From: Flavobacteriaceae bacterium
Lineage (GTDB): Bacteria; Bacteroidota; Bacteroidia; Flavobacteriales; Flavobacteriaceae
Reading direction: 5' to 3'
Length of the DNA: 64,000 bases
Assembly (NCBI GenBank): GCA_002694465.1
Contig: NZMG01000014.1
Coordinates: 1-64,000 of the forward strand
Translations under genes and position numbers: made by a program
The notes under the pieces: generated by a model
Database searches by the model: none
The model's input: the letters and a program-made list of their open reading frames with translations, nothing else
Told to the model about the DNA's origin: nothing
Shown: piece after piece, positions 8,498-17,681 of the stretch
How the letters are laid out: every line of letters begins with the position of its first letter
How positions within the stretch are numbered: the stretch's first letter is position 1

Positions 8498-11095
8498 TTA
8501 AAATTGTTGCCCAATGATAAAGTGGGTTTCCCATCCATTTTTCTGATTTCCATTTAAAACAGGATCAAATCCATATCCGAAATCTATCCCCAAAAGACCA
8601 AAAGCAGGCATAAATATACGAATTCCTGCGCCAGCAGACCTTTTTAAATTAAAAGGATCGTAATTTCTAAAGCCGTCGTATGATCCACCACCTTCTGCAA
8701 ATGCCAATACATAAATTGAAGCCAATTGCTTCAATGTGACTGGGTAACGTAACTCTAACGAAAATTTATTGTAAATGTTATCTCCATCGGTTGTTGAAAG
8801 TGATTGATTAGGATAACCGCGTAATTGAATTACTTCTCTTCCGTCCAAACTGAAAGAACCTAATCCGTCCCCTCCCACAAAAAATCTTTCAAACGGAGGA
8901 ATTCCTCTATCATTATTATACGCTCCTAAAAATCCAAACTCTGCTTTTGGGCGTAGGACTAAATCTCCTACGATAGTAGAATACCAAGTGGCTTGAAACT
9001 TAACTTTATAATATTCTAGCCAGTTAAAACGAGTTTGATCAATTACAGAACGTCGCTCTCTAGCATCCACCACTTCCGTTTCTGTAGAGGTGTTTGTATT
9101 AATAATGGTTTCTAATTCACTTCGTTCGTCTGCTAAAGCACTATAATCAACGCCATTAAATAACGAATAGGGAACCGTAAGTTTTGCGCTTAAACTAAAA
9201 TCTGATCCGCTTCTCGGGTAAATAGGGTTTGCAGAAGTACTGTTTCTTCCAATTCCTATGGTATATGCCAAGTTATTTGAAAATCCATCTCCAAAAGTGA
9301 AAAGTCCTGTGTTATAATTTTTTAAGTTGTAATGCTGAAAACTTACGGCTTGAGATAACTGAAAATAATCATCTGGCCACTTTAATCTTTTGGCAATACC
9401 TACAGAACCCCCAGTAATTAAAAAGCGTTGGTCCTTGTCTCTTTCACGCGCCACAAAATCATATCGATATTGGATGGTATGCGAAAAAGAGGTATTAAGC
9501 TGTACGGGTTTTTTACCTCCCAACCAAGGCTCGGTAACCGAAATACTATAGGTTTGATAGAAAGTACTGGCCTGTGCTCTTAACGATAAACGTTGTCCGT
9601 CTCCCATAGGGATAGGCTTATATGCTTCTCCATTAAAGATGTTTCGAAGTGAGAAGTTATTAAAAGACAATCCAAGTGTTCCTACAAATCCACCTCCACC
9701 ATAACCACCTTGTAATTCAATCTGGCTTGAACCTTTTTCAACTACCGAATACTCCATATCTAAAGTACCGTTGTTGGCATCCACGTTTTTGAAATTAGGG
9801 GATAATTGTTCAGGATCAAAATACCCTAACTGTCCCAATTCTCTTATGGTTCTAATAACGTTTCGTTTACTGTATTTTTGACCAGGACGTGTTCTTAATT
9901 CTCTATAAATTACATGGTCATTGGTTTTATCGTTTCCAACAACAGTCACATGATCAAAATATGCTAATTTTCCTTCCCTAATTCTAATTTCGAAATCAAT
10001 GGTATCGTTTCTAACTGCGACTTCAACAGGATTAATTTGAGAGAATAAGTATCCTTCGTTTTGATACAAGTTGGTAATATCTGCCGCGTCAGGCTCAGAT
10101 TTATCTTCAATACGCTCCTGAAGCAACGTTCCGTTGTAAGTATCGCCTTTATTAATAGCCAAATATTGTTTTAATTGGCTATCTGTATACACACTATTTC
10201 CAATAAACCGAATATCACCAAAGTAGTATTTCTTGCCCTCTTCAACTTTTAGTTTTAACGAAATATGTTTTTCGTCATTAACGATAAGAGTGTCACTTAA
10301 TACCCGAGCATCACGGAAACCATTTTCTTTATATTTCTGAATAAGGGTCGCTTTATCTTCTTCGTATCCAACATCGGTATATTTAGATTTTTTGAAAATT
10401 CGAATAGGATTTTTTTGCTTCACGTTTTTCATAAACTTCCGAAGCTTTTTATCCTTTATCTGCTCATTTCCTTCAAAAGTAATGGATTTCACTTTTACTC
10501 TTTTTCCTTTGTTGATAAGGATTTTCATATCCTGACCAGTTTCAACTCCAGCAGAGTCCTTTATGGGGGTAGTAGAAACGATAACATTGGTATTAAAAAA
10601 GCCTTGATCGCGATACTTGTTTTTAATATAATTTTTGGTAGTAGTGATTAGGTTCTTGGTAATTTTTGTTCCATTCACCAAGTTATTATCCTTTTTAATT
10701 TCTTTTGCTTTCCCTTTACGAATCCCTTCTATAGTAACTTCATTTAACTTAGGAAGTTCTACAATATAGAGTTCTAGGTCAACCTCATCACCATCAATAT
10801 TTGTGACGTAAAATGCGATATCGCTAAAAAGGTTTTGTTCCCAAAGTTTTTTGGTAACATTACTTAGTTTCTCTCCTGGAATATAAATTCTATCTCCAAT
10901 TTTAAGTCCAGTAAAAGCAATTACGGTATTCTCATTAAAGTTTTGAGCGCCTGTAACGGTAATGCTTTTAATGGAATAACGAGTTCCAGAATCTAGCTCT
11001 TTTTTTTGAGCCGAAGCCGAGATAGTAGTGAATACTGCCAAAAACAATAAGCAGTATAAGTGGTTGTAAAATCGTTTCAGTGTATTATGGTTCAA
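8498..11095 (-). CDS. bamA: Outer-membrane protein assembly factor BamA
   Basis: About 865 residues: signal peptide (ending ISASAQ), five POTRA repeats (about 40-440) and a 16-strand Omp85 barrel with the late GGDGLGSFSLDGR and LRGYP segments. It inserts barrel proteins into the outer membrane. No ATG exists at the start: the frame offers TTG at 11116 (32 bp inside uppS), TTG at 11095 and CTG at 11080. TTG 11095 is chosen because it gives the shorter overlap and a normal signal peptide; the choice is uncertain. The gene overlaps the end of uppS, so translation is probably coupled. Confidence 0.93.
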   Translation of the reverse strand: MNHNTLKRFYNHLYCLLFLAVFTTISASAQKKELDSGTRYSIKSITVTGAQNFNENTVIAFTGLKIGDRIYIPGEKLSNVTKKLWEQNLFSDIAFYVTNIDGDEVDLELYIVELPKLNEVTIEGIRKGKAKEIKKDNNLVNGTKITKNLITTTKNYIKNKYRDQGFFNTNVIVSTTPIKDSAGVETGQDMKILINKGKRVKVKSITFEGNEQIKDKKLRKFMKNVKQKNPIRIFKKSKYTDVGYEEDKATLIQKYKENGFRDARVLSDTLIVNDEKHISLKLKVEEGKKYYFGDIRFIGNSVYTDSQLKQYLAINKGDTYNGTLLQERIEDKSEPDAADITNLYQNEGYLFSQINPVEVAVRNDTIDFEIRIREGKLAYFDHVTVVGNDKTNDHVIYRELRTRPGQKYSKRNVIRTIRELGQLGYFDPEQLSPNFKNVDANNGTLDMEYSVVEKGSSQIELQGGYGGGGFVGTLGLSFNNFSLRNIFNGEAYKPIPMGDGQRLSLRAQASTFYQTYSISVTEPWLGGKKPVQLNTSFSHTIQYRYDFVARERDKDQRFLITGGSVGIAKRLKWPDDYFQLSQAVSFQHYNLKNYNTGLFTFGDGFSNNLAYTIGIGRNSTSANPIYPRSGSDFSLSAKLTVPYSLFNGVDYSALADERSELETIINTNTSTETEVVDARERRSVIDQTRFNWLEYYKVKFQATWYSTIVGDLVLRPKAEFGFLGAYNNDRGIPPFERFFVGGDGLGSFSLDGREVIQLRGYPNQSLSTTDGDNIYNKFSLELRYPVTLKQLASIYVLAFAEGGGSYDGFRNYDPFNLKRSAGAGIRIFMPAFGLLGIDFGYGFDPVLNGNQKNGWETHFIIGQQF

Positions 11096-11828
11096 GTTGT
11101 TCGCTCGTCTTTCCAAATCTTCTTTCTCTTTTCTGATAATTTATAATCGCTTCAAAAAGATGGTCTTTTCTATAATCTGGCCAAAGGGTATCTGTAAAAT
11201 ACAATTCGGCATATGCTATTTGCCACAGTAAAAAATTACTTATTCGCAACTCACCGCTTGTTCTTATTAATAAATCTACATCTGGTAAGTCACGGGTGTA
11301 AAGATGATTATTTATTACTGATTCATCAATACTCGACGGCGAAATTAGGTTATTTTTAACTTTGTCGCTAATCTCTTTAATAGTTTTTATGATTTCTTCC
11401 CTAGAGCCATAACTTAAGGCTAGGGTTAGGGTCATGCGTGTGTTTGATTTTGTCTTTTCTATTACATCCAATAATTCTCTGCGTGCTTTTTTAGGAAGCG
11501 CGTCTAGATTACCTATGGCGTTAAGCTTTATTTGATTGTCCAGAAGAGTTTTAATTTCACTTTTTAAAGATGAAACTAATAGCTTCATAAGTGTATCTAC
11601 CTCTATTTTTGGTCGGTTCCAGTTTTCAGTAGAAAAAGCGTATAAAGTTAAATAAGGAATAGGAAGTGCTGCACAAGCCTCTACAATTTCTCGAACTGCT
11701 TTTGTCCCATTTTCATGGCCAAAAGTTCTAAATAACCCTTGTTTTTTAGCCCAACGACCATTTCCATCCATAATCACTGCGAGATGCTTAGGAAGCTTTT
11801 TTTTGTCTATTTGGGTAATTAAATCCAT
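11085..11828 (-). CDS. uppS: Isoprenyl transferase (undecaprenyl diphosphate synthase)
   Basis: 247 residues. The catalytic P-loop HLAVIMDGNGRWAKK has Asp21, Asn23 and Arg25, and the C-terminal DLLIRTSGELRISNFLLWQ motif is intact. It makes the C55 lipid carrier for peptidoglycan and O-antigen synthesis in the cytoplasm. The start codon follows directly on the stop of the DUF6089 gene (11828/11829), and its 3' end overlaps bamA. Confidence 0.95.
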   Translation of the reverse strand: MDLITQIDKKKLPKHLAVIMDGNGRWAKKQGLFRTFGHENGTKAVREIVEACAALPIPYLTLYAFSTENWNRPKIEVDTLMKLLVSSLKSEIKTLLDNQIKLNAIGNLDALPKKARRELLDVIEKTKSNTRMTLTLALSYGSREEIIKTIKEISDKVKNNLISPSSIDESVINNHLYTRDLPDVDLLIRTSGELRISNFLLWQIAYAELYFTDTLWPDYRKDHLFEAIINYQKRERRFGKTSEQLEP

Positions 11829-12521
11829 TTAAAAATTGCAGTAACAGGGTTTTCGTCCGAACATAACTGTTAATGAAACGCCAGTAAATACATACCAGTC
11901 ATCGCTGTTAATATTTCCAAATTTAAGTGTTTCTTCGTCCGCAAGTCCTCCAGTTGGATTACTTCCGTCTAGATTATCTGTAAAAGTATATCTCGCACCA
12001 AATTCAAATCCAATAACAAACCGAGAACCAACAGTAGCTTTATAACCAATTACCATGGGGATTGCAATTGAACCAGCATTATCATATTCTACAATTTGAT
12101 CATTTCCTCTTTTGTAAAGCGCATTATATCCAAAATAGGTAAGTCCTGTGTAAAGATACGGTGTTCCCTCTGGATATCCTGAATGTATATTAAATTCCCA
12201 AAAGGTATATTCAAGTCCTACGGAAGCTTCTAATATTGAATTGTTAAAGGAATATCCTCTTTGTTTTCTTCTTTCTTCACTTGACTCAGAATCATCGCCT
12301 TTAATTTGACCATACATTATAGATCCCCTAAAAGAATGACGTGCACTGCGGTTCCATTTAAATATTCCTCCAAAAACTAAGTTGTTTGGGGAGATATAAT
12401 TGGTTTTTCCAATATCTCCTATATAATTGGTTCCTCCCAAAAACCCTCCAACCTCATAGGTTTGTGAATTTCCCAAAAAAATACAGCTTGTAATTAAAAA
12501 AATTGATAAAAAGTACCTCAT
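11829..12521 (-). CDS. DUF6089-family outer-membrane protein
   Basis: 230 residues with a signal peptide (to about residue 19, SQTYE) and a predicted eight- to ten-stranded barrel. The start of the mature chain (EVGGFLGGTNYIGDIG) and the end (FTGVSLTVMFGRKPCY) are typical of this Bacteroidota family, whose function is unknown. It is encoded directly ahead of uppS and bamA, in the position seen in many Flavobacteriia, so an envelope role is inferred. A cysteine pair-like end (PCYCNF) is noted. Confidence 0.8.
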   Translation of the reverse strand: MRYFLSIFLITSCIFLGNSQTYEVGGFLGGTNYIGDIGKTNYISPNNLVFGGIFKWNRSARHSFRGSIMYGQIKGDDSESSEERRKQRGYSFNNSILEASVGLEYTFWEFNIHSGYPEGTPYLYTGLTYFGYNALYKRGNDQIVEYDNAGSIAIPMVIGYKATVGSRFVIGFEFGARYTFTDNLDGSNPTGGLADEETLKFGNINSDDWYVFTGVSLTVMFGRKPCYCNF

Positions 12522-12620
12522 ATTCTCTAAAAGTTTGCAAATATAACAATTAACTTTGCTTCACCATAGTTTCAGCAAATTAGTACAGTGTGTAAAACAA
12601 AATTTAAGAGGTTTTATTGT

Positions 12621-13505
12621 TTAATTACGCTTGTCTTCTCCCCAAAGTAATTTCTCTCTAAGGGTTTTAATAAATGAACTGTTTTCCATTTGTACCATTT
12701 TTATAGTAAATGGAGCTTTTTTAATAGTAATATGCGTATCGTTGGTAAGGGTTGCAATTCTTGAGTCTAACGAAACCAAATAGCTATCCTCTCTTCCCGA
12801 AACTTTTAAGGATAAAACGCTAGAATCGGGCAATACTAAAGGCCTTGCGTTAAGATTATGCGGGGCAATAGGCGTAATAATAATGCTTGAGGCTCCTGGA
12901 TCCATAACGGGTCCACCACAACTTAAGGAATATCCTGTCGAGCCCGTTGGAGTAGATACTATAAGGCCATCACTCCAATAAGAGGTAAGATATTCGTCAT
13001 CTACTTTTGTGTCTACCTTTATCATAGAGGTAGTATTCTTTCGGTTTACTGCAATTTCGTTTAATGCAAAATTGAGGGGAGAAAGCTCTTTATTAGGTGG
13101 GGTAGTTTCGATGGTTAGGAGACTTCTTTCAGATATTTGATATTTCCCTTCCATTAAATTTTGAATGCTTTCAGTAATTTTTTCTTTCTGAATAGTTGCC
13201 AAAAACCCAAGTCGTCCTGTATTAATTCCTATAATGGGAATGCCTAAATCCCTCACAAAAGTGACGGATTTTAATAAAGTTCCATCACCTCCAATGCTCA
13301 AAAAAAAATCGTAAGATGTATCTAGTTTTTTGAAGGTTTCGATACTGCTTACTGGGGTAGAAATCCCTTCGTGTTGTTCAATGATTTTCAAAAAACCTTC
13401 TTCAATAAAGACGTTGGCTCCATTTTTTTGGAGCACATCCAAAATAAGTTGAATATATTCTTCTGGATCTTTGTGATAGAATTGCCCGTAAATACCAATC
13501 TTCAT
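12621..13505 (-). CDS. nadK: NAD kinase
   Basis: 294 residues. It phosphorylates NAD to NADP in the cytoplasm. The nucleotide-binding GGDGT (72-76), NTGRLGF, NEIAVNR and SDGLIVSTPTGSTGYSLS motifs are all present. The gene begins 3 bp after the stop of the CBS-protein gene, so they share a transcript. It is followed by about 100 bp before DUF6089. Confidence 0.95.
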   Translation of the reverse strand: MKIGIYGQFYHKDPEEYIQLILDVLQKNGANVFIEEGFLKIIEQHEGISTPVSSIETFKKLDTSYDFFLSIGGDGTLLKSVTFVRDLGIPIIGINTGRLGFLATIQKEKITESIQNLMEGKYQISERSLLTIETTPPNKELSPLNFALNEIAVNRKNTTSMIKVDTKVDDEYLTSYWSDGLIVSTPTGSTGYSLSCGGPVMDPGASSIIITPIAPHNLNARPLVLPDSSVLSLKVSGREDSYLVSLDSRIATLTNDTHITIKKAPFTIKMVQMENSSFIKTLREKLLWGEDKRN

Positions 13506-13508
13506 TGC

Positions 13509-14165
13509 TTAGATATTTAGGTATTTGTTAAGGTAGTCTGAACGTTCTTTTAGCTCATCATTCATTTTATCTTCTTCGTGTTCTGAAACTACATTGTAGC
13601 CATATCTTCTAAACGTTTGAGCGATGGAATTCATTCCGGAATGACCAATTTTTATGGTAGTTTGTGTAATGTCATTTTCAATATTAGAAATAAATGCACC
13701 AAGAACTTTTCCATCATTAGACTCAACAATCTGGCAAATTTCGCTAAAAGAATAATCGTGGCTTCCTTTTTCTACGACGATAATCCCTCCTGTTTCATTT
13801 AAAAAAGGGGTGTGATTGAATAAATCCATAATGTCACTCAGTTCGTAATACCCAACATACGATCCTTTTTCGTCTAAAACAGGCATAATATTAGAACCTT
13901 TTTGTGCAAAAGCCTCCAAAATATCAAGCCAGTTGGTAGTCACTCTCACAAAAAAAGGTTCTACTGCATAACGATAATCGTTTAATGTTTTATCACTATC
14001 AAAACAATGAGCGTCCGTTTCAGAAATACAACCTATAAAGATACCCTCTTCCGAAACAGGAATGTGTGAAAAGGTAAGCTGATTAAAAGCATTTTTTACT
14101 TGCCTTAGGGTATCGTTACTATCGAAAGGCTTTAAATCGTTTATGATATAACTTTGTGTATCCAC
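13509..14165 (-). CDS. CBS-domain protein
   Basis: 218 residues with two tandem CBS motifs (about 1-125; note the SHIPVSEEGIFIGCISETD and NIMPVLDEKGSYVGYYELSD strands) and a C-terminal ACT-like or regulatory extension (about 130-218). CBS pairs bind adenine nucleotides and act as energy sensors. There is no attached catalytic domain. The tight link to nadK suggests it could sense or tune NAD(P) or adenylate level, which is inference. Divergent from pdxJ. Confidence 0.8.
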   Translation of the reverse strand: MDTQSYIINDLKPFDSNDTLRQVKNAFNQLTFSHIPVSEEGIFIGCISETDAHCFDSDKTLNDYRYAVEPFFVRVTTNWLDILEAFAQKGSNIMPVLDEKGSYVGYYELSDIMDLFNHTPFLNETGGIIVVEKGSHDYSFSEICQIVESNDGKVLGAFISNIENDITQTTIKIGHSGMNSIAQTFRRYGYNVVSEHEEDKMNDELKERSDYLNKYLNI

Positions 14166-14223
14166 TATTCAATTTTTATGCAAATTACTTAAAATAACCG
14201 TGCCAAAAGGGACTTCAAGTTTG

Positions 14224-14231
14224 TATTTTTG
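14224..14231 (+). promoter_or_regulatory. -7 promoter element for pdxJ
   Basis: TATTTTTG matches the Bacteroidota -7 consensus TAnnTTTG and lies 18 bp ahead of the pdxJ ATG. No clear TTG element is seen at the right distance upstream. Confidence 0.45.
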
Positions 14232-14249
14232 TCAAATATCTTTTAAAAA

Positions 14250-14963
14250 ATGACAAAATTAAGCGTTAATATTAATAAAATTGCCACACTACGCAATGCT
14301 CGGGGAGGAAATATGCCTAATGTGGTGCAAGCTGCAAAAGATATTCAAAAATTTGGAGCCCAAGGAATTACCATTCATCCAAGACCTGATGAGCGTCATA
14401 TAAAATACCAAGATGCATACGATTTAAAATCAGTGGTTACCACCGAATATAATATTGAAGGAAACCCAATGGATGCATTTTTGGATATGGTTTTTAAAAT
14501 TAAACCTACCCAAGTAACCTTAGTTCCAGATGCTGTGGATGCCATTACGTCCAATGCTGGCTGGGATACCATAAAACACGGAGGGTATTTAAAGGAAATT
14601 ATTGCTGGTTGTAAAAAACAGGGTATTAGAACCTCCATTTTTGTAGATCCTAATATGGAAATGATAGAAGGAGCGGCTAACACTGGAACCGATAGAATTG
14701 AATTGTATACCGAAGCATTTGCCCATCAATATAGTTTAGGAAACAAAAAAGCCATTGAACCATATACACAATGTGCGATAAGAGCCCATGAACTTGGATT
14801 GGGAATTAATGCAGGACATGATTTATCATTGGATAACATTCAGTTTTTTAAGGAAAATATTCCTAATTTATTGGAAGTTTCTATAGGGCATGCGCTCATT
14901 TGCGAAGCCCTTTATATGGGATTAGAAAATGTGATCAAACAATATCTTCAAAAACTACAATAA
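14250..14963 (+). CDS. pdxJ: Pyridoxine 5'-phosphate synthase
   Basis: 237 residues, the usual PdxJ length. It condenses 1-deoxyxylulose 5-phosphate with 3-amino-2-oxopropyl phosphate in vitamin B6 synthesis. The KLSVNINKIATLRNARGG start, HPRPDERHI, and late NAGHDLSLDNI and EVSIGHALI segments are the TIM-barrel active-site loops. The stop overlaps the ATG of the next gene by one base (TAATG), so they are coupled. Confidence 0.95.
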   Translation: MTKLSVNINKIATLRNARGGNMPNVVQAAKDIQKFGAQGITIHPRPDERHIKYQDAYDLKSVVTTEYNIEGNPMDAFLDMVFKIKPTQVTLVPDAVDAITSNAGWDTIKHGGYLKEIIAGCKKQGIRTSIFVDPNMEMIEGAANTGTDRIELYTEAFAHQYSLGNKKAIEPYTQCAIRAHELGLGINAGHDLSLDNIQFFKENIPNLLEVSIGHALICEALYMGLENVIKQYLQKLQ

Positions 14964-15727
14964 TGCAATTGCACTCTCAAATAATTGGGGAAGGAACCCC
15001 ATTTGTTATTCTTCATGGGTTTTTAGGTTCTGGGGATAACTGGAAAACATTAGGAAACGATTTTTCTGAAAAAGGGTATCAAGTTCATTTGGTAGATCAG
15101 CGTAATCACGGAAGAAGTTTCCATAGCGATGAGTTCACCTATAAATCGATGAGTGAAGACCTAAAGCATTACTGTGAGGAGCATCAATTAAAAGAAATTA
15201 TTTTGCTGGGGCACTCTATGGGTGGAAAAACAGCCATGGAGTTTGCTACAACCTATCCCGAAAAAGTTTCAAAACTAATTGTAGCAGATATAGGTCCAAA
15301 ATCGTATCCAGAACACCATCAAGATATTTTGAAGGCGTTATCGTCTTTAAATTTTGATGAAATAACCTCAAGAGGGGAAGCAGATGAGGTGCTTTCACAA
15401 TACATTCCGCATTTTGGGACGCGTCAATTTTTATTGAAAAACCTGTATTGGATAGAAAAAGGAAAGCTTGCACTGCGCATCAACCTTCCAGTCCTTATTA
15501 AAGAATACAACATAGTGGGTGATGCACTCGCAGATGATGCCACTTTTGAAAAAGAAACGCTTTTTGTAAAAGGTGAAAAATCGGGTTATATCCTTCCTAT
15601 GGATGAAATTCTCATTCACAAACATTTTCCAAAAGCTAAATTTGAAACCATTTCTAAGGCAGGACATTGGTTACATGCCGATAATCCTTCTCAATTTTAT
15701 GATAAGATTATGGAATTTTTAAAATGA
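14963..15727 (+). CDS. Alpha/beta-fold hydrolase (YbfF-like esterase)
   Basis: 254 residues from the ATG that overlaps the pdxJ stop; the frame extends 21 codons into pdxJ but that part is not homologous. The oxyanion HGF (18-20), nucleophile elbow GHSMGG (Ser85), an Asp near VKGEKSGYI and the late AGHWLHAD histidine make a complete catalytic triad. The DQRNHGRS segment is typical of the YbfF esterase group. The substrate is unknown; linkage to B6 synthesis is probably only positional. Confidence 0.87.
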   Translation: MQLHSQIIGEGTPFVILHGFLGSGDNWKTLGNDFSEKGYQVHLVDQRNHGRSFHSDEFTYKSMSEDLKHYCEEHQLKEIILLGHSMGGKTAMEFATTYPEKVSKLIVADIGPKSYPEHHQDILKALSSLNFDEITSRGEADEVLSQYIPHFGTRQFLLKNLYWIEKGKLALRINLPVLIKEYNIVGDALADDATFEKETLFVKGEKSGYILPMDEILIHKHFPKAKFETISKAGHWLHADNPSQFYDKIMEFLK

Positions 15728-15761
15728 TTTTTCGAAATTTAAATCAATAAAACAAACAACT

Positions 15762-16115
15762 ATGCAAACGATATTAAAAATATTACTTACCGCCGTTGCG
15801 GTCATGATTTTGGCATATATTCTTCCTGGAGTGGAAGTGGCAAGTTATTGGTCTGCAGTGATTGTAGCTGTGGTATTAGCCCTTTTACGTCTTATAGTGA
15901 AGCCTATTTTAGTGTTTCTTACCTTTCCAATAACCATTGTAACTTTAGGATTATTTCTATTGGTTATTAATGCTGCCATCATTTTAATGGCAGACTATTT
16001 TATCGGTGGATTTGCCGTTCGAAACTTCTGGTGGGCGTTGGCGTTTAGTGTATTATTGTCCATTTTACAATCCATCCTATTCTCTATTGTAGAAAAGGAT
16101 ACATTAAGACGATAA
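15762..16115 (+). CDS. Phage holin family IV-like membrane protein (PF04020 type)
   Basis: 117 residues with four hydrophobic helices (about 4-22, 26-46, 50-78, 86-108) and the LLRLIVKPILVFLTFPITIVTLGLF pattern of this family (quoted in two overlapping parts: LLRLIVKPIL and TFPITIVTLGLF). Despite the family name there is no phage context. It is a common housekeeping inner-membrane protein of unknown function. Confidence 0.75.
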   Translation: MQTILKILLTAVAVMILAYILPGVEVASYWSAVIVAVVLALLRLIVKPILVFLTFPITIVTLGLFLLVINAAIILMADYFIGGFAVRNFWWALAFSVLLSILQSILFSIVEKDTLRR

Positions 16116-16132
16116 ATACACTGGCTATTTGC

Positions 16133-16163
16133 TTGTTAGGTTCTAACAAATACACTACTTTTG
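16133..16163 (+). promoter_or_regulatory. Promoter of tig
   Basis: TTG at 16133-16135, 20 bp, then TACTTTTG at 16156-16163: a full match to the Bacteroidota -33/-7 promoter. It lies 23 bp ahead of the tig ATG. The extended block ACTACTTTTGCAC also occurs ahead of hppA. Confidence 0.65.
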
Positions 16164-16186
16164 CACCCAATTTTTAAGGGATTTTC

Positions 16187-17509
16187 ATGAATATTACAAA
16201 GAAAGATATAGATAGCTTAAATGCTGTACTTACGGTAGAAATTTCAAAAGATGACTACGCCGCAAACGTAGAAAAAGTACTTTCAAATTACCGTAAAAAT
16301 GCGAACATACCTGGATTCCGTAAGGGTCATATCCCAATGGGAATGGTTAAAAAGCAGTTTGGTAAAGCAGTTTTAGTTGAAGAAGTAAACAAATTACTTC
16401 AAGAAAAGCTAAACACCTATTTAACAGAAGAAAAACTTGATATTTTAGGAAATCCACTTCCTAAAAACGATGCCGATATTAATTGGGATTCTGAAGATTT
16501 TTCTTTCGAATTTGAACTTGGATTAACTCCAGATTTTAAAGTTGACCTTCAAAAGAAAGCGACCACAAGCTATAAGGTTGTAGCCGATAAAAAAATGCTT
16601 GACAACCAAGTAAAAACCATACGAAAACAATATGGAAAACTGATTTCGAAAAAAGTGGTGGCAAAGGAGGATGAGATTACAGGAACGTTTACTGCTGAAG
16701 AAAAGGAGATCGACAATAAGGCAACTTTTTCTACCGATGTTATTAAAGGCAAAAAACAATTAGATAGCCTGCTTGGAGCCAAGGTTGGTGATGTAGTTAC
16801 CCTAAAAACAAAAGGATTGTTTAATGATGACCATGACAATCAAAAATATTTAGGCGTTTCTCATGACGATGCTCATGGGTTGGATATTGAGGTTGCATTA
16901 ACTATTGAAGAGATTAATACACGCGAAATGGCGGAACTGAACCAAGAGTTGTTCGATAAGTTGTTTGGTGAAGGTGTGGTAACTTCAGAAAAAGAATTGA
17001 AGGAAAAGATTAAAGAAGATGCCGAGCGTCAATTTATGCAGCAAAGTGATCAAAAATTACTGAATGATGTGGTGGAAACGTTAATTGAAACTACAAAATT
17101 CGACTTACCATCAGACTTCCTAAAGCGTTGGATAAAATCAACAGGAGAGTCTAAACTTACTGAAGAAGAAGCAAAAGCCGAATACGAAAGAAGCGAAAAA
17201 GGATTGCGTTATCAATTAATTGAAGGGAAATTGCGAGAGGAAAATAAAAGTCTTCAAATTACATTTGAGGAGTTAAAAAGCTACGCAAATAATATGATTA
17301 AAGCGCAAATGATGCAATTTGGTCAGATGAATCCTACAGATGAAGAAGTGGAAGGAATTACAGCTAGAATTATGAGTAATAAAGAAGAGGTAGAAAAATT
17401 GACAGAGCAGTTAAATACTAATAAATTGCTTCAATTCTTTAAGGAAAATGCAAAACTGAAGACTAAGGAAGTTACGTACGAAGAATTCATAAAAGAAGCG
17501 TACGCTTAA
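16187..17509 (+). CDS. tig: Trigger factor, ribosome-associated chaperone and PPIase
   Basis: 440 residues, normal length. The N-terminal ribosome-binding domain holds GFRKGHIP (the signature GFRxGxxP). The middle FKBP-like domain (about 150-240) is short and divergent, as in other Bacteroidota. The C-terminal helical arms follow. It folds nascent chains at the ribosome exit. It heads the conserved tig-clpP-clpX cluster, and a hairpin terminator lies before clpP. Confidence 0.94.
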   Translation: MNITKKDIDSLNAVLTVEISKDDYAANVEKVLSNYRKNANIPGFRKGHIPMGMVKKQFGKAVLVEEVNKLLQEKLNTYLTEEKLDILGNPLPKNDADINWDSEDFSFEFELGLTPDFKVDLQKKATTSYKVVADKKMLDNQVKTIRKQYGKLISKKVVAKEDEITGTFTAEEKEIDNKATFSTDVIKGKKQLDSLLGAKVGDVVTLKTKGLFNDDHDNQKYLGVSHDDAHGLDIEVALTIEEINTREMAELNQELFDKLFGEGVVTSEKELKEKIKEDAERQFMQQSDQKLLNDVVETLIETTKFDLPSDFLKRWIKSTGESKLTEEEAKAEYERSEKGLRYQLIEGKLREENKSLQITFEELKSYANNMIKAQMMQFGQMNPTDEEVEGITARIMSNKEEVEKLTEQLNTNKLLQFFKENAKLKTKEVTYEEFIKEAYA

Positions 17510-17536
17510 TTCAGCGAAAAAATAGGTATATTTATG

Positions 17537-17569
17537 GCGTTGAATTTTATGAATTCAACGCTTTTTTTT
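17537..17569 (+). terminator. Rho-independent terminator after tig
   Basis: A 10-bp stem (GCGTTGAATT 17537-17546 with AATTCAACGC 17552-17561) and a T-run to 17569. Confidence 0.8.
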
Positions 17570-17590
17570 ACTCGCAAAGCGAGCGTTAAA
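17568..17590 (+). repeat. Dispersed repeat with CTCGC/GCGAG hairpin, copy 1
   Basis: A 23-bp block with an internal hairpin CTCGC-AAA-GCGAG. An exact reverse-complement copy is at 23094-23116, and an 11-bp partial match (TTACTCGCAAA) is at 24820-24830. It lies between the tig terminator and clpP. Confidence 0.7.
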
Positions 17591-17681
17591 ATTTCAAGGA
17601 TTGCCTCGAAATAAAATTAGTTACCATAATTGTCTCAGGGCGTAACCCCAGAGGATGATTTAAATAAACGAATAAAATTAT

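Noticed and set aside
15762..16115. Phage holin as a sign of a prophage
   Set aside because: The PF04020-type protein is a widespread housekeeping membrane protein and no phage gene is near.
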